From a virus, in the IMG/VR virus record IMGVR_UViG_3300033146_002139, positions 39,707 to 103,706 of that record: DNA of 64,000 nucleotides. One strand, written 5' to 3'. A program made the position numbers and the translations under genes. Shown here piece by piece: positions 18,208-30,700 of this stretch. The notes under the pieces are model-generated. The model searched no databases. It had not been told where the DNA came from and worked only from the letters and a program-made list of their open reading frames with translations. The first letter of the stretch is position 1, and each line of letters opens with the position of its first letter.

Positions 18208-18798
18208 ATGGACATGAAAAATGCAGTAGATTTAGCAAAAAAACTTTGTTCTCATGAAGTTAGTATTGCAGGGAAAATAGAAAATGGGTTAATTCCAGCG
18301 AATTCTGAATTAAGCATCAGGATTGGCCCGAAAGAATTCAGGCGCTATTATAATTATCCGGAAAAGATAAATATAACATCAACTGCAATTGGAGCTACTG
18401 TTGAAACAACTACTATTACAGTAGACATCAACCCTCTCTTACTCAACCACGATGATATAATCATATCGGAAACTGTTAATTACGAGGGGATTCATGAGGT
18501 TGCTAGATACAACAAATTGAGCAAATCGTTTGATATTGAAATGCCTTTTGTCGGAACAGAAACAGGAACTATTACAAATTACACACTAGATACAATCAGA
18601 ACTGCGCATGCGTGGTTTATTTTATATTTCTCAACTTTTACATTACAAGAGCTAAAGGCAAATGTAGTGATACCTTTATCTGAAACATTCGACAAAGGAA
18701 AGGTTGAGGTGTTCAAGCAAACTGAAATAGAAATATTAAGAAATGACTATCTTAGAAATGCCTTAGTGATAATAGGACAATTAAATGCAATTGTATAG
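18208..18798 (+). CDS. Putative neck protein
   Basis: A 196-residue mixed alpha/beta protein without a clear family. Its place between the adaptor-like gene and the gp10-like gene is where a head-completion or stopper protein is expected. It overlaps the next gene by 14 bases. The function is assigned from gene order only. Confidence 0.4.
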   Translation: MDMKNAVDLAKKLCSHEVSIAGKIENGLIPANSELSIRIGPKEFRRYYNYPEKINITSTAIGATVETTTITVDINPLLLNHDDIIISETVNYEGIHEVARYNKLSKSFDIEMPFVGTETGTITNYTLDTIRTAHAWFILYFSTFTLQELKANVVIPLSETFDKGKVEVFKQTEIEILRNDYLRNALVIIGQLNAIV

Positions 18799-19417
18799 AA
18801 AGAGGCATTCTATTGATACTGTTCTTCACAAGGTTAACGGTCGGTTGCATGGTGACTTAGCCGATATACTAGAAGAAGACGTAAGAGTTTTCTGTAAAAA
18901 TGTAGTAACTTATTCTGAAATTCTTTTAAAAAAGAAAGGTAGATATGCCACGAAGCAGTTGTATCGTTCTTTACAATACAGGATGTCTAAAGTTCAAAAA
19001 GACGGAGAGTCAAAATTAAGAGCCACCGTATCTGCAAATGCGAAAGCAAAAGGAAACCGTTTCCGTTATGGAAATACGATAGGATACGGATTTAGAGCTG
19101 ACGCTGAAAAAGTACCTGTAGACCCTGAAGGAATTAGAGCATGGGTAAAAGCTAAAAGAATCAAAGGATGGAAAAGAAGGGTTAAAGACTCTTCTGGTCA
19201 ATACAAGGATACTGATAATATTCTGTCGGAAGAACAAATATCAAGATTAATTACTGCTTCACTGTTAAAACGGGGTAGGTTTGAAAAGTTAGCAGAAGAT
19301 GGAGATAGATTTTTTCATAAGGCTTTTAATAAACATATAAAAGACCTTAGACCGACTATAGAAAAACATGTTAAAAAAAATGTAACAAAGTATATTAACG
19401 AAGTATTTGGAAAATAA
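18785..19417 (+). CDS. Tail completion protein, HK97 gp10-like
   Basis: A 210-residue basic protein. The pattern of an N-terminal helix, YATKQLYRSLQYRM, a Lys/Arg-rich middle with GFRADAEKVPVDPEGIRAW, and a C-terminal helix (HKAFNKHIKDLRPTIEKHV) resembles the HK97 gp10/tail-completion group. It overlaps the following start by one base. It is predicted to join head to tail during assembly. Confidence 0.5.
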   Translation: MQLYRKRHSIDTVLHKVNGRLHGDLADILEEDVRVFCKNVVTYSEILLKKKGRYATKQLYRSLQYRMSKVQKDGESKLRATVSANAKAKGNRFRYGNTIGYGFRADAEKVPVDPEGIRAWVKAKRIKGWKRRVKDSSGQYKDTDNILSEEQISRLITASLLKRGRFEKLAEDGDRFFHKAFNKHIKDLRPTIEKHVKKNVTKYINEVFGK

Positions 19418-20109
19418 TGAGTTCAGAAATGATTACATATGAAACTCCGGAAGAAACCAGAGACAAATTCATAGACTCGATTGACCTAGAAGTCAGTGGC
19501 ATTCCATTGTTTAATAGAAACGTGCAAATAATAAACATGACCGACTCAACCAAAAGTCCTGGCAAAATGACTACTATAATAGTTAACAGGCCTTTGAATA
19601 AGGTAGAGTCTGATTCTGTATATGTATCAGGAACTTTAAGCTGTGATGGCTCGAAAGTTATATACAATCTCTCAGATGACAGAAAGTCGTTTGACATAGA
19701 TGTTGTTTACACCTCGCCTCAAGGTGGGGAAATAGACGGAACAGGACAATTTTATGGCGAAGACATAGAGGATGATGAGCAAAAAAATCTTCCTTGTATA
19801 GTCGTCGCTGGAGAAGAGACTGATTTTGTCGAAGATAATACTAATCAAACATCATTAACAAAGGTATTATTCTTATATGATTTTATAATATATTCAGACG
19901 ATATAAATAATTATAAAGGGTCAACAAAAAGAGAAAGACTTAAGAGTGCTAAAAAATTCGTATGGAATGTAGCATTCAATATATTCAGAACGGCTAGGGG
20001 TAAGCAATTTGATATAAGTGTTGAAAATCTATATGTTGACGGATATGTGACAAATAAAACCACAGAAATAGCGATAGCTCACTGTGAATTAAAAATATAC
20101 CAAAAATAA
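19417..20109 (+). CDS. Putative tail terminator protein
   Basis: A 230-residue protein with an N-terminal beta-rich part and a C-terminal part carrying RLKSAKKFVWNVAFNIFRTA and ATEI-like strands. Placement directly before the tail-tube gene is the classic position of the terminator that caps the tail tube. No diagnostic motif is visible, so the call rests on order. Confidence 0.4.
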   Translation: MSSEMITYETPEETRDKFIDSIDLEVSGIPLFNRNVQIINMTDSTKSPGKMTTIIVNRPLNKVESDSVYVSGTLSCDGSKVIYNLSDDRKSFDIDVVYTSPQGGEIDGTGQFYGEDIEDDEQKNLPCIVVAGEETDFVEDNTNQTSLTKVLFLYDFIIYSDDINNYKGSTKRERLKSAKKFVWNVAFNIFRTARGKQFDISVENLYVDGYVTNKTTEIAIAHCELKIYQK

Positions 20110-20130
20110 ATTAAAATCAAGGAGTATAAA

Positions 20131-21036
20131 ATGGCAAGTTTTATATTTAGTGAAGCGAATGTAAAAAAGAATTTCTTTAGAATATTCGTTAAAACTGCTA
20201 CAAACCTTACAGACAATCCTACTGAGCCATTATGGGCTAATGGAAATGCTGCTGGTGTCGATTCTAAAACTGCAAGAGCCGGCTATGCTGGTGATGCAGG
20301 CGATATAGCTACAGGTTTGTTTAATTCTCTATATGTGAATTACTACGAGCAGATTGGTTCTTGTAACTCAGAACCTGTTGTATCATCTTCTGATGTAGAT
20401 GGTATTACAAATAATATCGGTACAACTCTAGGTGCTTCTAAGGAAGTTACTGTTGAGTTTACTCTACATGACTTAGATGGTGGATACCATGCTGGTACAG
20501 GAAGTATTTTCGAAGCTACAGGTGATAGCAATTATGCTTCATTAGTTAGTATTGACGGTACTACAGTAAACTTCGTATTCTTCGATGAAAATTCGGGAAC
20601 TACTTATGTTATTAAAGATGTATCGGTAAGTGTAAATCTTTCTTCTACAGGAAACTCTTTTGAAGAAGTTCCTGTTACTGCGAAGAAAGAAGCAACTACC
20701 ATTTCTCAAATTGTTAACAGATACAAGTATAATCCTGGAGCTGCCGCTGTAGTTCTTGTTGGAACTCCTACTTCTGTGTCTATTTACGATGGTGGTCTTA
20801 ACTACTCTGGCACTGAACTTGCATTACCACAAGTACAGATAATGCCTATATCTTCTACCGCTGCTGGTGTTACAGTAGATATTACTGCGGTTGATGGTAA
20901 TGGTACTGCTACAGCAATTACTCCTGCATTTGGTGGAGCTAACGCATTTTATGCTGTTGGTGACTTACTTGTTATGGATATTGGTGCTGCTGGTGGAACT
21001 GAAAGTCTTATTCTTAGAGTTGATGTTATTGCCTAA
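20131..21036 (+). CDS. Major tail tube protein
   Basis: A 301-residue beta-rich protein with a Gly/Thr-rich composition, located just before a strong terminator and the tail assembly chaperones. That is the defining context of the siphovirus tube protein. Residues about 215-301 (VGTPTSVSIYDGGLNYSGTE and following) look like an extra Ig-like or beta module on the tube surface. Ribosome binding site AAGGAGTATAAA. Confidence 0.7.
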   Translation: MASFIFSEANVKKNFFRIFVKTATNLTDNPTEPLWANGNAAGVDSKTARAGYAGDAGDIATGLFNSLYVNYYEQIGSCNSEPVVSSSDVDGITNNIGTTLGASKEVTVEFTLHDLDGGYHAGTGSIFEATGDSNYASLVSIDGTTVNFVFFDENSGTTYVIKDVSVSVNLSSTGNSFEEVPVTAKKEATTISQIVNRYKYNPGAAAVVLVGTPTSVSIYDGGLNYSGTELALPQVQIMPISSTAAGVTVDITAVDGNGTATAITPAFGGANAFYAVGDLLVMDIGAAGGTESLILRVDVIA

Positions 21037-21060
21037 GAATTTAAGCAAACAGACACAATT

Positions 21061-21091
21061 AAGGCGAATATTTATTTATTCGCCTTTTTTT
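21061..21091 (+). terminator. Rho-independent terminator after tail tube gene
   Basis: AAGGCGAATA at 21061-21070 pairs over ten bases with TATTCGCCTT at 21077-21086, followed by a T run. It would reduce transcription from the abundant tube gene into the chaperone and tape measure genes, which have their own promoter. Confidence 0.9.
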
Positions 21092-21116
21092 ATGCTTAAA
21101 ATAAAAAAGATAAAGC

Positions 21117-21145
21117 TTGAGTTTTACAGTTTTATTTTGTATTTT
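21117..21145 (+). promoter_or_regulatory. Promoter of tail chaperone / tape measure operon
   Basis: TTGAGT at 21117-21122, 17 bases, TATTTT at 21140-21145, located between the terminator at 21061 and the chaperone gene. Confidence 0.55.
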
Positions 21146-21182
21146 ATATGAATACTAACTAAACAATAACAGGAGAAGAGAT

Positions 21183-21533
21183 ATGAAGCTAAGTTTAACA
21201 ATGATAAAAGATGTTTTTAAGGCAGTAAGAGGTATTGTTTTAGTCAACGACAAAGAGGAATTTAATTTACTAAATGCAATCAGCGAAATGAACGATGACA
21301 TTTTAAATGATGTATGTAGTGCTATTTCACAAAAAAAAGAAATAAACTATGCTGAAGATTTGCTAGGAGAAGAAGGTGCCTTGGAGGTCATCTCAGATTT
21401 TTTGCTGAATATTATAAGCAACTATCAGAAGTCAAAGAAATTCAAGATGCTTATAAACACATATTTGAGTCCAAAGATGAAAACCCTTTTCAGCAAGATA
21501 AAGGACAACTTACCCAACTCGGAACTCTCTTAG
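21183..21533 (+). CDS. Tail assembly chaperone, short form (G-like)
   Basis: A 116-residue helical protein translated without frameshift, starting after AGGAGAAGAGAT. In siphoviruses the short form binds the tape measure protein and helps tube polymerisation. It contains the slippery heptamer T TTT TTG at 21398-21404 in the correct reading phase. Confidence 0.75.
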   Translation: MKLSLTMIKDVFKAVRGIVLVNDKEEFNLLNAISEMNDDILNDVCSAISQKKEINYAEDLLGEEGALEVISDFLLNIISNYQKSKKFKMLINTYLSPKMKTLFSKIKDNLPNSELS

Positions 21534-21682
21534 AGTTGACATACAATCTTTCTCAGATAGGGAAAAATATCGATATGAATAATGTAGACTTGATAGAAGG
21601 ATATTACTTAGTATACGAGCATTCGAAAAGACAAAAAGAACAAAATGACGAAATTGAAAAACTAAACAAAAAAAGAAAATAA
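21183..21682 (+). CDS. Tail assembly chaperone, frameshifted long form (GT-like)
   Basis: A -1 slip on T TTT TTG (21398-21404) moves ribosomes into a frame that is open to the TAA at 21680-21682 and gives a 166-residue fusion. The added part begins AEYYKQLSEVKEIQDAY and ends with a charged coiled coil. A fixed ratio of short to long form, made by programmed frameshifting directly upstream of the tape measure gene, is a hallmark of long-tailed phages. The tape measure starts 26 bases later. Confidence 0.8.
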
Positions 21683-21708
21683 TTCTCTTATAGAGGATAG
21701 GGACTAAA

Positions 21709-24700
21709 ATGGCTAAAGACTTAACATATAATATAAAAATAAATTCAAATCTTGAAGGTTTTGAAGAAAACGATATTAAAGACTTGTTAAAACAAATTAG
21801 TATTATAAGTGGCACCGATGTTAAAATCGGTGCTAAAGTCGATATGGTAGCTTTACAGAAACAATTAGTTTTTATGAAAAAAACCATAGCTACTATAATT
21901 AAAGAAGTCCCTGATGTAAAATTCGTAGACAACGAAAACATAGTCCCAGCTTTAAACACCATCTCTAAACAATTTGAAGAATACGGAAAAATCTCTGCCA
22001 AGAAATTTACTACAAATTTTAAAGCTAATATCGCATCTGCGGCTACAGCCATGAGCGATTTACATGCCGAATTAGACAAGGCTAAAAGAAATGAAGACAA
22101 ACAAGCTTTAGCCGATTATACGGGACTAACTCTTTACGATGGAAATAAAAAGGCTAACCTAAAACTTCAAAAAGAAGAATCTACTGACAAATCATTTCTA
22201 ACACAAAGAAACACTAGAGAAAAAGTTAGTGCACTTGATGATGGAAGTATGGGTACGAGCAAAGGAGAAGCTCAAGCTAGAGATGAATATGCTAAAACAA
22301 CCGAGTCTTTAAAAACCGAAAAAAAGATTCAACTTGGAGCTGCTAAAGATGCGGCTATCGAAAAAAGAAAGCTACTTGACAAAGAAGAAAATAATCAAAA
22401 AATTATTAACCAAAGAAAACTAGATGAAGAGATAGCACTAATAAACTCTATGACTGATGCAGAAGCAAATGCTGCCATAGATAATGATACTCTTCAGAAA
22501 AAAGAAGTAGCCTCAACAAAAAAAACAAATAAAGAGAAAGCTAAAGATACAAAAAAAACAAGCAAAGAAATGGTCGAGCAGGGGAAAAAAGATACTGACG
22601 AACTTAAGAAATTATTTACAGAACTTAGTGAAATAAAAAACAGAGACAAGCCCAAGGCAGACACTTCTGCAAAAAAAACAAATAAAGCAAAAATTAAAGA
22701 TACAGAGAAAACAAACGAAGAAATAATTCAGGACGAACAAGCTACTGCCAAAAAATTAGCCGAAATTCAGGAAGATTTACAAGCACGAAGAAAACATGCT
22801 ATAAACAAATTGACAAAAGAAAATAAGGCCGCAGGAAGAAATACCACTAAAAGAGAGATAGCGGCACTAGAAGGTGCCTCAAAAGAAGTACTAGATGTTA
22901 TACTTGGGAAAGAAAAGAAAAAAAAGAAAGTAAGAATTAAAGTAGCCAAAGAAACTCAAGAGGAAATATCTAAAATAGAAACTGAGGGAGAGACTAAGAT
23001 TGTCACTCCAAAACGAGTAAGAAAAACAAGAAAATTTGAAACTGTAGTTCCTGAAGAGGCCGTAGATATAGATGCTATTTTAAAAGCAAACGAGAAAACC
23101 TCTGCAGATAAGAAAGAAAATATAAAAGAAGAATCTGCCGTTAAAGATAAAACTATAAAAAAATCTTCATCTAAAGAACAAACACTAGACAAACAAACTT
23201 CTACAAAAAAGAAACAACTCATAAAAGAAGAGTCAATAGCAGAAACACAGGCTGAAAACAAAGTTGCTGCTGCGAAAGCTATCTTGCAAGATAGACTAAA
23301 AAAATCAGAGACAGGTGCTAAATCTTTACAGACTTTAGAAACTGGACAAGAAATTTCAGGTAAAGCTGTAGCGTCTATAGTAGACCCTAAGCAAAAAGCT
23401 AAATCCGAAAAAGAGTTGAAAGAATTTTACAGTAAATGGAAGCTGTTAGAAAAAGACCTTTTCGACACGAAAAAGAAAATAGCTTCTGCAGAAACTATGG
23501 AAGAAGTGAAAGCTTACGTAGAAACTGTTACAGAAATTAAAAAAAGAGCTACTGTATTATCTGCTGATTTAGTAAAAATAAATGATAGACGAAGAAAGCA
23601 AATTACTAGAGCTGATATTGCCGCTAATAAAAAAACAACTAAAAAGCCTACCAAAACTACAGTATTAGAAAAACCTACAGTTGTAGACACAAAACCTTTA
23701 GATAAGCTAGCAACAGTAAGCAAGACAACAATTGGTGATGTTAAGCTAATTGTTGCTGAAATCCAAAAAGCAATCACCGCTATAAATACAATTGTAACAT
23801 CTGTTGACAAAGTCACAAAAGGTGTCGCCGAAACGACTAAAGCTATAACAGGTCAAAATGCCGCTTTTAAAGAATCTGCCGCTCAAAGTTCAATAACAAA
23901 AGAAACTATAGAAGCTATAATAAAAGTAGCTAAAATACAAGCAAAAGAAGAAGCTAAAAAAACAGCGAAAGCCAAAGAAGAAGCAGAAAAAAGAAAAAAA
24001 ATTGCTAAGGAAGAGGCTGAAGAAAAAAAGAGATTAATAAATGAAGCCTCAGCACAAGAACAAAAACCAACTATGCCATCTAAACCTTTTAAGTTAGGAG
24101 AGCAGGCACAGCCTCTTAAGATGAGTGAAGTCTTTAACGAAAAAGACGATAAGGTTTCATTAGACACTCATAATGCTACACTTAAAATGATAGAAGAAGA
24201 AGCTGCTTTCAAAAAGAAACTTGCTATCGAAGAATACAATGCTGAAGTTAAAATGATTGAAAACAATAGTGCTTACGAAGAAAAACTAGCAAAAGAAAGA
24301 CTTGCTAAAAAGAATTTAAAAGGTAAAGTAGATTTAGCAGACCACGATGCAGAAATGAAAATGACCGCACAAGAAATAAAGCACAACAGAGAAGTTGCAG
24401 CAGCAAGGGAAAGACTGAACAATAAAATAATGAAAGCAGACCACGATGCAGAAATGAAAATGACTGCACAAGAAATTACTGACGATAAGAAAGTTGCGGA
24501 TGAGAAAATAAAAGAAAACTTAAGAATTAAGAAACTAGACATAAACACCGCATACTCCGAGAAAGCTAAGAAAGAAGTAACTACTGATAAGGCCTATACT
24601 ATTGACGATAAAGCAAATATCAATAGATATAAAAACGAAGAGTCTTTGTGGGAGAGCTTTGAGGACAAGAAAAAGACAACCGCAAAACAAACAGCAACAG

Positions 24701-27700
24701 AAATCTCCGATTACGAGATAGCCTTAGCTAAAAAAACAGAAAAAGAAAATGAAACAATACTAAAGAATAGAACAGAAACAACAAGGAAACATGGAAAACT
24801 AACATCAGACGCATTACTAGTTTCTGAAATAGAAAACCAAAAAAGAATAGTAGAAATTAAAAAACTTACATATAGCAAAAGCATATCAGAAGCTCAGTCG
24901 TATTATGTAGAACTTACAAAACTAAACAGGCTCAATACAAAACAACAAGCTATAAAGCTTTACCCAAAAGATTCGGTAAAACAAGATGATTTTAGGGCAT
25001 CTTTAAACGCTAAAGATGACGAGACAACATCGAAAGCATTAGACATTCAGATAGAGAAAATAAAGAAAAAAAATGATACCACAGCAAAATCCTTAGCTAG
25101 TTCAATAAAAGCTCAAAAAGATTACACCGCACTTGTTAAGATAGGATATCAAGACAGTGAAGCTGCTGCTGTCAAATATTACAAAGAACTTGAAAAATTA
25201 GAAAATTTACAAAACAAAAAAGAATCGCTATCTTTAGATAATCCTGAGAGAGCCGCACTTATATCAGACGCATCCTCCCATATAAGAATACAGAAAGAAA
25301 GGGCTAAAACTGTCGCTGCTATAAGAAAAAAAGATGCTAAAGACAGCGCAACAAAAAACAAAGAAGAGTTAGCATCACAAAAAAAGAATATAGAAATAGA
25401 AATTAAATTTTGGAAAAAGTATTATAATACATTATCATCAGATGATTTGAAACATGCTCAAGACAGAATCAAAAACTCTAGAATAGCTTTGGCAGGCATA
25501 GAATCTGAAGGAAAATCCGATATAGAAAAATCTGCGATTACTAGCGGTTCTACAGCTCAATACCAAAAAGAAATTGCGGAGATGAAAAAGAGTAGAAAAG
25601 AATACCAAAAGAATTCTAATATAAAGGAAAAAGAAACTGCCGATTACTACAAAAAAGTAAAAGGGCTAGATAGGAACTACTATAAATGGAAAAAAGCTCA
25701 GATATACAAAGATACAGAAATAGATAAAAATGCAAGCAAGGAAGCGATTTACAGGGCAAAAACGACCAGATTAAAAATGATGAACGAACTAAAGAAAGAC
25801 ATGGGAGCTGGTGGAACATTTTTCAAAAATATGATGGCAAATGTTAGAAGTATGCTAGTTGCTCTTGGAGGTTTTTATGCAATAAAACAAATGATTGTCG
25901 AATTAACAAGAGAGGGGCTTGAATTTGAAAGCACAATGGCATCTGTAAAAGCGATTGCACAAGCATCAACAGGTGAATTTGTAGCATTGTCACAATCAGC
26001 AAGAGAACTTGGCGAGAACACAAGGTACACTGCAACTGAAGTTGCAAAGCTCCAAGAAAATTTTGCAAAAATTGGTTTTTCTACGCAAGAAATATTAGAT
26101 GCGAGTCAAGCAACAATATACCTTGCCACTGCAACTGGTGAAGAATTGGCAGAGGCAGCAGAAATTGCAGGTGCTACATTAAAAGGTTTTGGATTACAAG
26201 CTAAGTCAACACAGAGAATTGTCGATGTTATGGCAGCATCGTTTACATCTTCAGCATTAAACCTAGAAAGATTCAAAGAGTCTATGAAACTTGTCGCCCC
26301 TATGGCAAGAGCCGTCGGATTTTCAGTTGAACAGACAACAGCGGTTCTTAGTAAGCTTGCTGATACTGGACTACATGGTAGTTTAGCAGGTACAGCGTTA
26401 AGAAATACATTTTCTCAGATTGGAAATTCAAGTTCTAAGTTATCTAAGGTTTTAGGCGGAACAGCAAATAACTTTGAAGAATTTATAGCTTTACTTAAAA
26501 AGGCCAACGACAGAGGGGAAGCTTTTAAAAAAGAAGCTTTATCTGGATTAGATTTAAGAATTAAAGGTATTATAATTTCATTGGCATCTCAGGCAGATAC
26601 CCTTTCGGACGTAGCAAATAATTATGATTTAGCAGCTGGAGCCGCAAGAAAGATGTCTGAAATTAGAATGGATACTTTATACGGAGATTTACTACTGTTA
26701 AAATCCGCATGGAGCGAGTTGCAATTGTCTTATTTCGATGATGCCGGAAATGGATTTAGGAATATAATACAAAGCATGGTATCTATAGTTAAACATGGTA
26801 AGGAAATAATAACCGTCTTAACAAATGTAGCTATTGGGTTTGGACTGTACAAAGCTATTATAGCAACAAGAACATTGGCTTTTGCTCTAAATACTGTTAA
26901 AATAGCATTTTTAGGAACCGCAGCAACAGCTACTACGGCGACAACTGCTGTAGCAGGAACCACTGTAGCGGTAGGAGGTTTAAAGGCTGGGTTGACTGCC
27001 TTAGTTGCCTCTAATCCTATATTATTAGCTATATCACTAGCACTTGGAGTTATCGCTGGTCTTTACTATTCGATGTCAGACGCTGAAGAAAGAGCTAAAA
27101 AAGAAATGCAGGAATTGAACAAAGAAGCAAAAGATACAATAAGCAATATTGAAATAGAAACAGATAGAAGAAAAAAACTAATGAAACAATATTTAGACCT
27201 TTCTTATATAAAGAATAAAAATGAAGGTCAAATTGAAAGAGAAAAGAAATTGCTAGCAGATATTAACGACTTATATATCGACAAGATTAGTGGGTTAGAC
27301 GATGTAAAAACAAAGTATATTGAAATTAAAAACGAGCTTACAGAGATACAACAACTAGCAACTCTTATGAATATAAAAGATTTAGGCTCCGATATCAACG
27401 ACATACTAATGAAAGCAAATACACTTAAAAAAAGTATGTCTGAATTATTAAGCGAAATAACCAAGAAAAGCAAAATAGCTACAGATATCTCAGTTAGGGT
27501 GAACTACGCTTTTAGTGGGTACGATGATGATGCAAAAAAGAATTTGAAAAAACTAGCTGATGGACTAACTGCTGATGCAGAAAATGCTGTTAAGCTAAGT
27601 GTGGGTATAGACGAGGGCGATACAAAAAAAGTTCAAAATACTATGGTAGTATTGTACAAAGAAAGTCAAAAACATATACTAGATAGGTCAAAAGCGATAA

Positions 27701-30700
27701 TAAACGGAAATAAACAGGAAAGATTGTCTGCAGAAAAAAACATAGAATCCATAAGTAAATTACTAGAAAAGGGAACATTATTTTTACAGCTCGAAGACCA
27801 AAGAATAGAAAAAGCAAAAAAATTACAAAAACTCGTACTAGGATATGAAGAAGACAGCAAGAAAGAAGCCATGACAGTAAGCTCTGTTATGCAGGACTAT
27901 ATAGACCTGCAACAAAAAAAGATAGATAATTTAAAAGCTATAGAAAACGTAAATCTTAATAGTACAGAAAAAGAAGCAATTATAGAAAAAATAGAGGCTT
28001 CTAAAAAATACATTTCAGAACTTGAAGTTGCTAAAAGATTGATTTCATCAATGAGATTAGATTGGGACGATGAGAGCTTAAACGAATTCAGAGATAGTTC
28101 TATAAGTGCTATAGCAGCAATAACAGACTCAGACCAATTTGAAAAAACAAGACAGTCTCTAAGGGATTTATTTACATTCAAAGAAGAAGGTACTATTTTT
28201 GAGCGAGTTACTAATAAGATTAAAACATTTAGTGATGGAATATCTGAGTTCCTTGCGAATGCTAAAAAGCTTGATGCAGAGTCAGGAACTGTAAGCCTTG
28301 TAATGGAAAAAGATAAGATTGATTTCGATAAAGAGTCTACATCATTTTTCAAAAAAAGAGAGGGAGAAAGTCAAGAAGAAGTAAGAGCTAGAGAAGCAAA
28401 AGCCATAGATAAGCATATGAACGATTTAATGATAAAGCAAAGAGACGGCAACAAAGCTATTGACGATGGAGATAAGAATAAGATTAGACTCATGAAATCG
28501 CATTTAGACGGACAAATAGAATTTTATAAAGTAGAGGCCAAAGTTAAAGATTTAGACCTTAAAAAGAATAAACAATATCAAAACGCAAGGTATCTTACTA
28601 TAAAGGCAGGTCTTTTAGCATCCGACAAAGTCTTTGGTTGGAGTGAGGACAGATTAGAAGACCATATTAAAAATATGTTAGAACTCGAAAATAAAGGTAA
28701 CAAAGGAAGAGTTGACAATGCTGAAAGATTAAGAAAAGCCCTAGAAGATATAGAAAAAAGAACATCAGTAAAAGACGACATTAAAGAAATAGCTCAACTA
28801 AAAAAAATAAACGAATACTATGAAAATAAACTTGCTCTACTTGGTGGTACAGGAGACCTAGAACGAAAAAGTGACGAAACGGCTGTTGCGTATTTAAAAA
28901 GAAAACATGAGATACAAAAACTTAACGAAAAAGATATAGTATATGCAAAAGAACTGTTGAACCTTGAAAGAAAAAGAACAATAGCCTCACTTTCTAAGAA
29001 TCCTAGTCAAGAAAATAAGAATAAAATAAAAGCCCTGAAAAAAGAGATTACAAAAGAAGAAGCCAAAGAACACGCTAAACTTCTAATAGTAAAAGCTAGG
29101 GTAACGGAGCAAACTAAAATAGTAAAAGATGTCTTAGAGAGAGAAAAAAAGGCAACTTTAAAAATACAAAAAGAATTAAACAGGGTAAGAGGATTATCTG
29201 TAAAAGAGTCTATAGATTCTGAGTTTGAAGAAAGGTTAAGTAAGGCTGAAAAACACGCTTCAGATATGCTAGCATTAGCTTCTTCAAATAATACCAATAT
29301 TGAAAAATTAGAGGCAACATCAGGTAAAACTAAAGCCCAAGAAATAGAACTTGCAGGATTAAAAGATGCACAAATAAAAATACTTAATGCTGTTACTAAG
29401 AGTTCTAAAGCGGTAGTATTGATAAACAACCTCAAACATCAAAAACTATTGGATTCTGAAGATAGGTTTAATAAAGAATATATCACCCTTAGAGATAAAA
29501 TAGATTCTTTTGAAAAGGGGAATTTAGAAAATAAGATAGATACAATAGAAAAAGCAAATGCAAAACAAAGGGAAAGCGCTAAAGACAACTGGAAAGGTTC
29601 TGCTGTTGCACTAGAAGAGTATTTGTTAATGCTTGATAAACTAGAGAAGATTGACAAAGAAACCGCTATTAACGAATCACTAAGAGATGCCCTTAGTTCT
29701 GGAGATTTTGACTTTGATTCTACTATAAACACGATAAGAAGCCACCATCAATCAATAGTTGATAGCTATAGAGAAATATATAAAGACAATCCTATGAAGC
29801 TACTTAGTCTTGGAATTAGAAGTGCCGTTAAAGATACAGATAAAGCGACTGTAGGAATACTAAATGTTTTTCAAAAGGCAATCCCAAATTTAGAAAAACA
29901 ATTCAAGGAAATAACGTCAATATTCAAAGAAGACCCTTTCCAAGGTCTCGCAAAAGGTGCTAATATAGCATTACAAACAGTTTCTGGAATCATAGATACT
30001 ATGGCAAATATGTGGAATAAGTACTATGAAGACCAAATAAGGCAAATACACGAAGAGAAAGATGCTAAATTACTAGCACTTGAAGAAACTGCAGCTGCCG
30101 CAGAAAGAGAAGCTAGATTCGGATTTGAACAAAGACAAGCATACGACGATATGGAGTTCATTTCTAATAACGAAACTAGAATGGCGGAAGTAGAACGAAT
30201 AGCTCAGCAACATACGGCTATAATACAAATAGAAGATAGACATGCAGCTGCAAAAGAAAGACTAGAAAAAGCAGCTTTAAAAGAAGAAGAAAAGCTTAGA
30301 AAAAAACAAAGAGAATGGGCTATTACTCAAGCTCTTATAAACGGAGCTCTAGCTATCACGAATATCTGGGCTACTACACCAAAAGCAGATTTTGGTATTA
30401 TGACTGCTGTTTTAACTGCAATGTCAATTGCATCTACAGCGGTTCAAATTGCTGCTATAAAATCACAAAATTTTGCTGAAGGAGGGTTTACATCTGCAAT
30501 AGGAGGAAGAGATGAGACAGGCGAAAGAGTAGCTGGCACGGTACATGAAAAAGAAATGGTGTTTGAGAAGAAAATTACATTGCCAAATCTTAAAGAATTG
30601 TTTATATTAAGAAGGATGCTACAGAAAGGTATAAAACTGAAAGATATCATAGCAGGAAATGTTAGCAACTTAAAGTTGCCGTCTATAACACTTCCACAAA

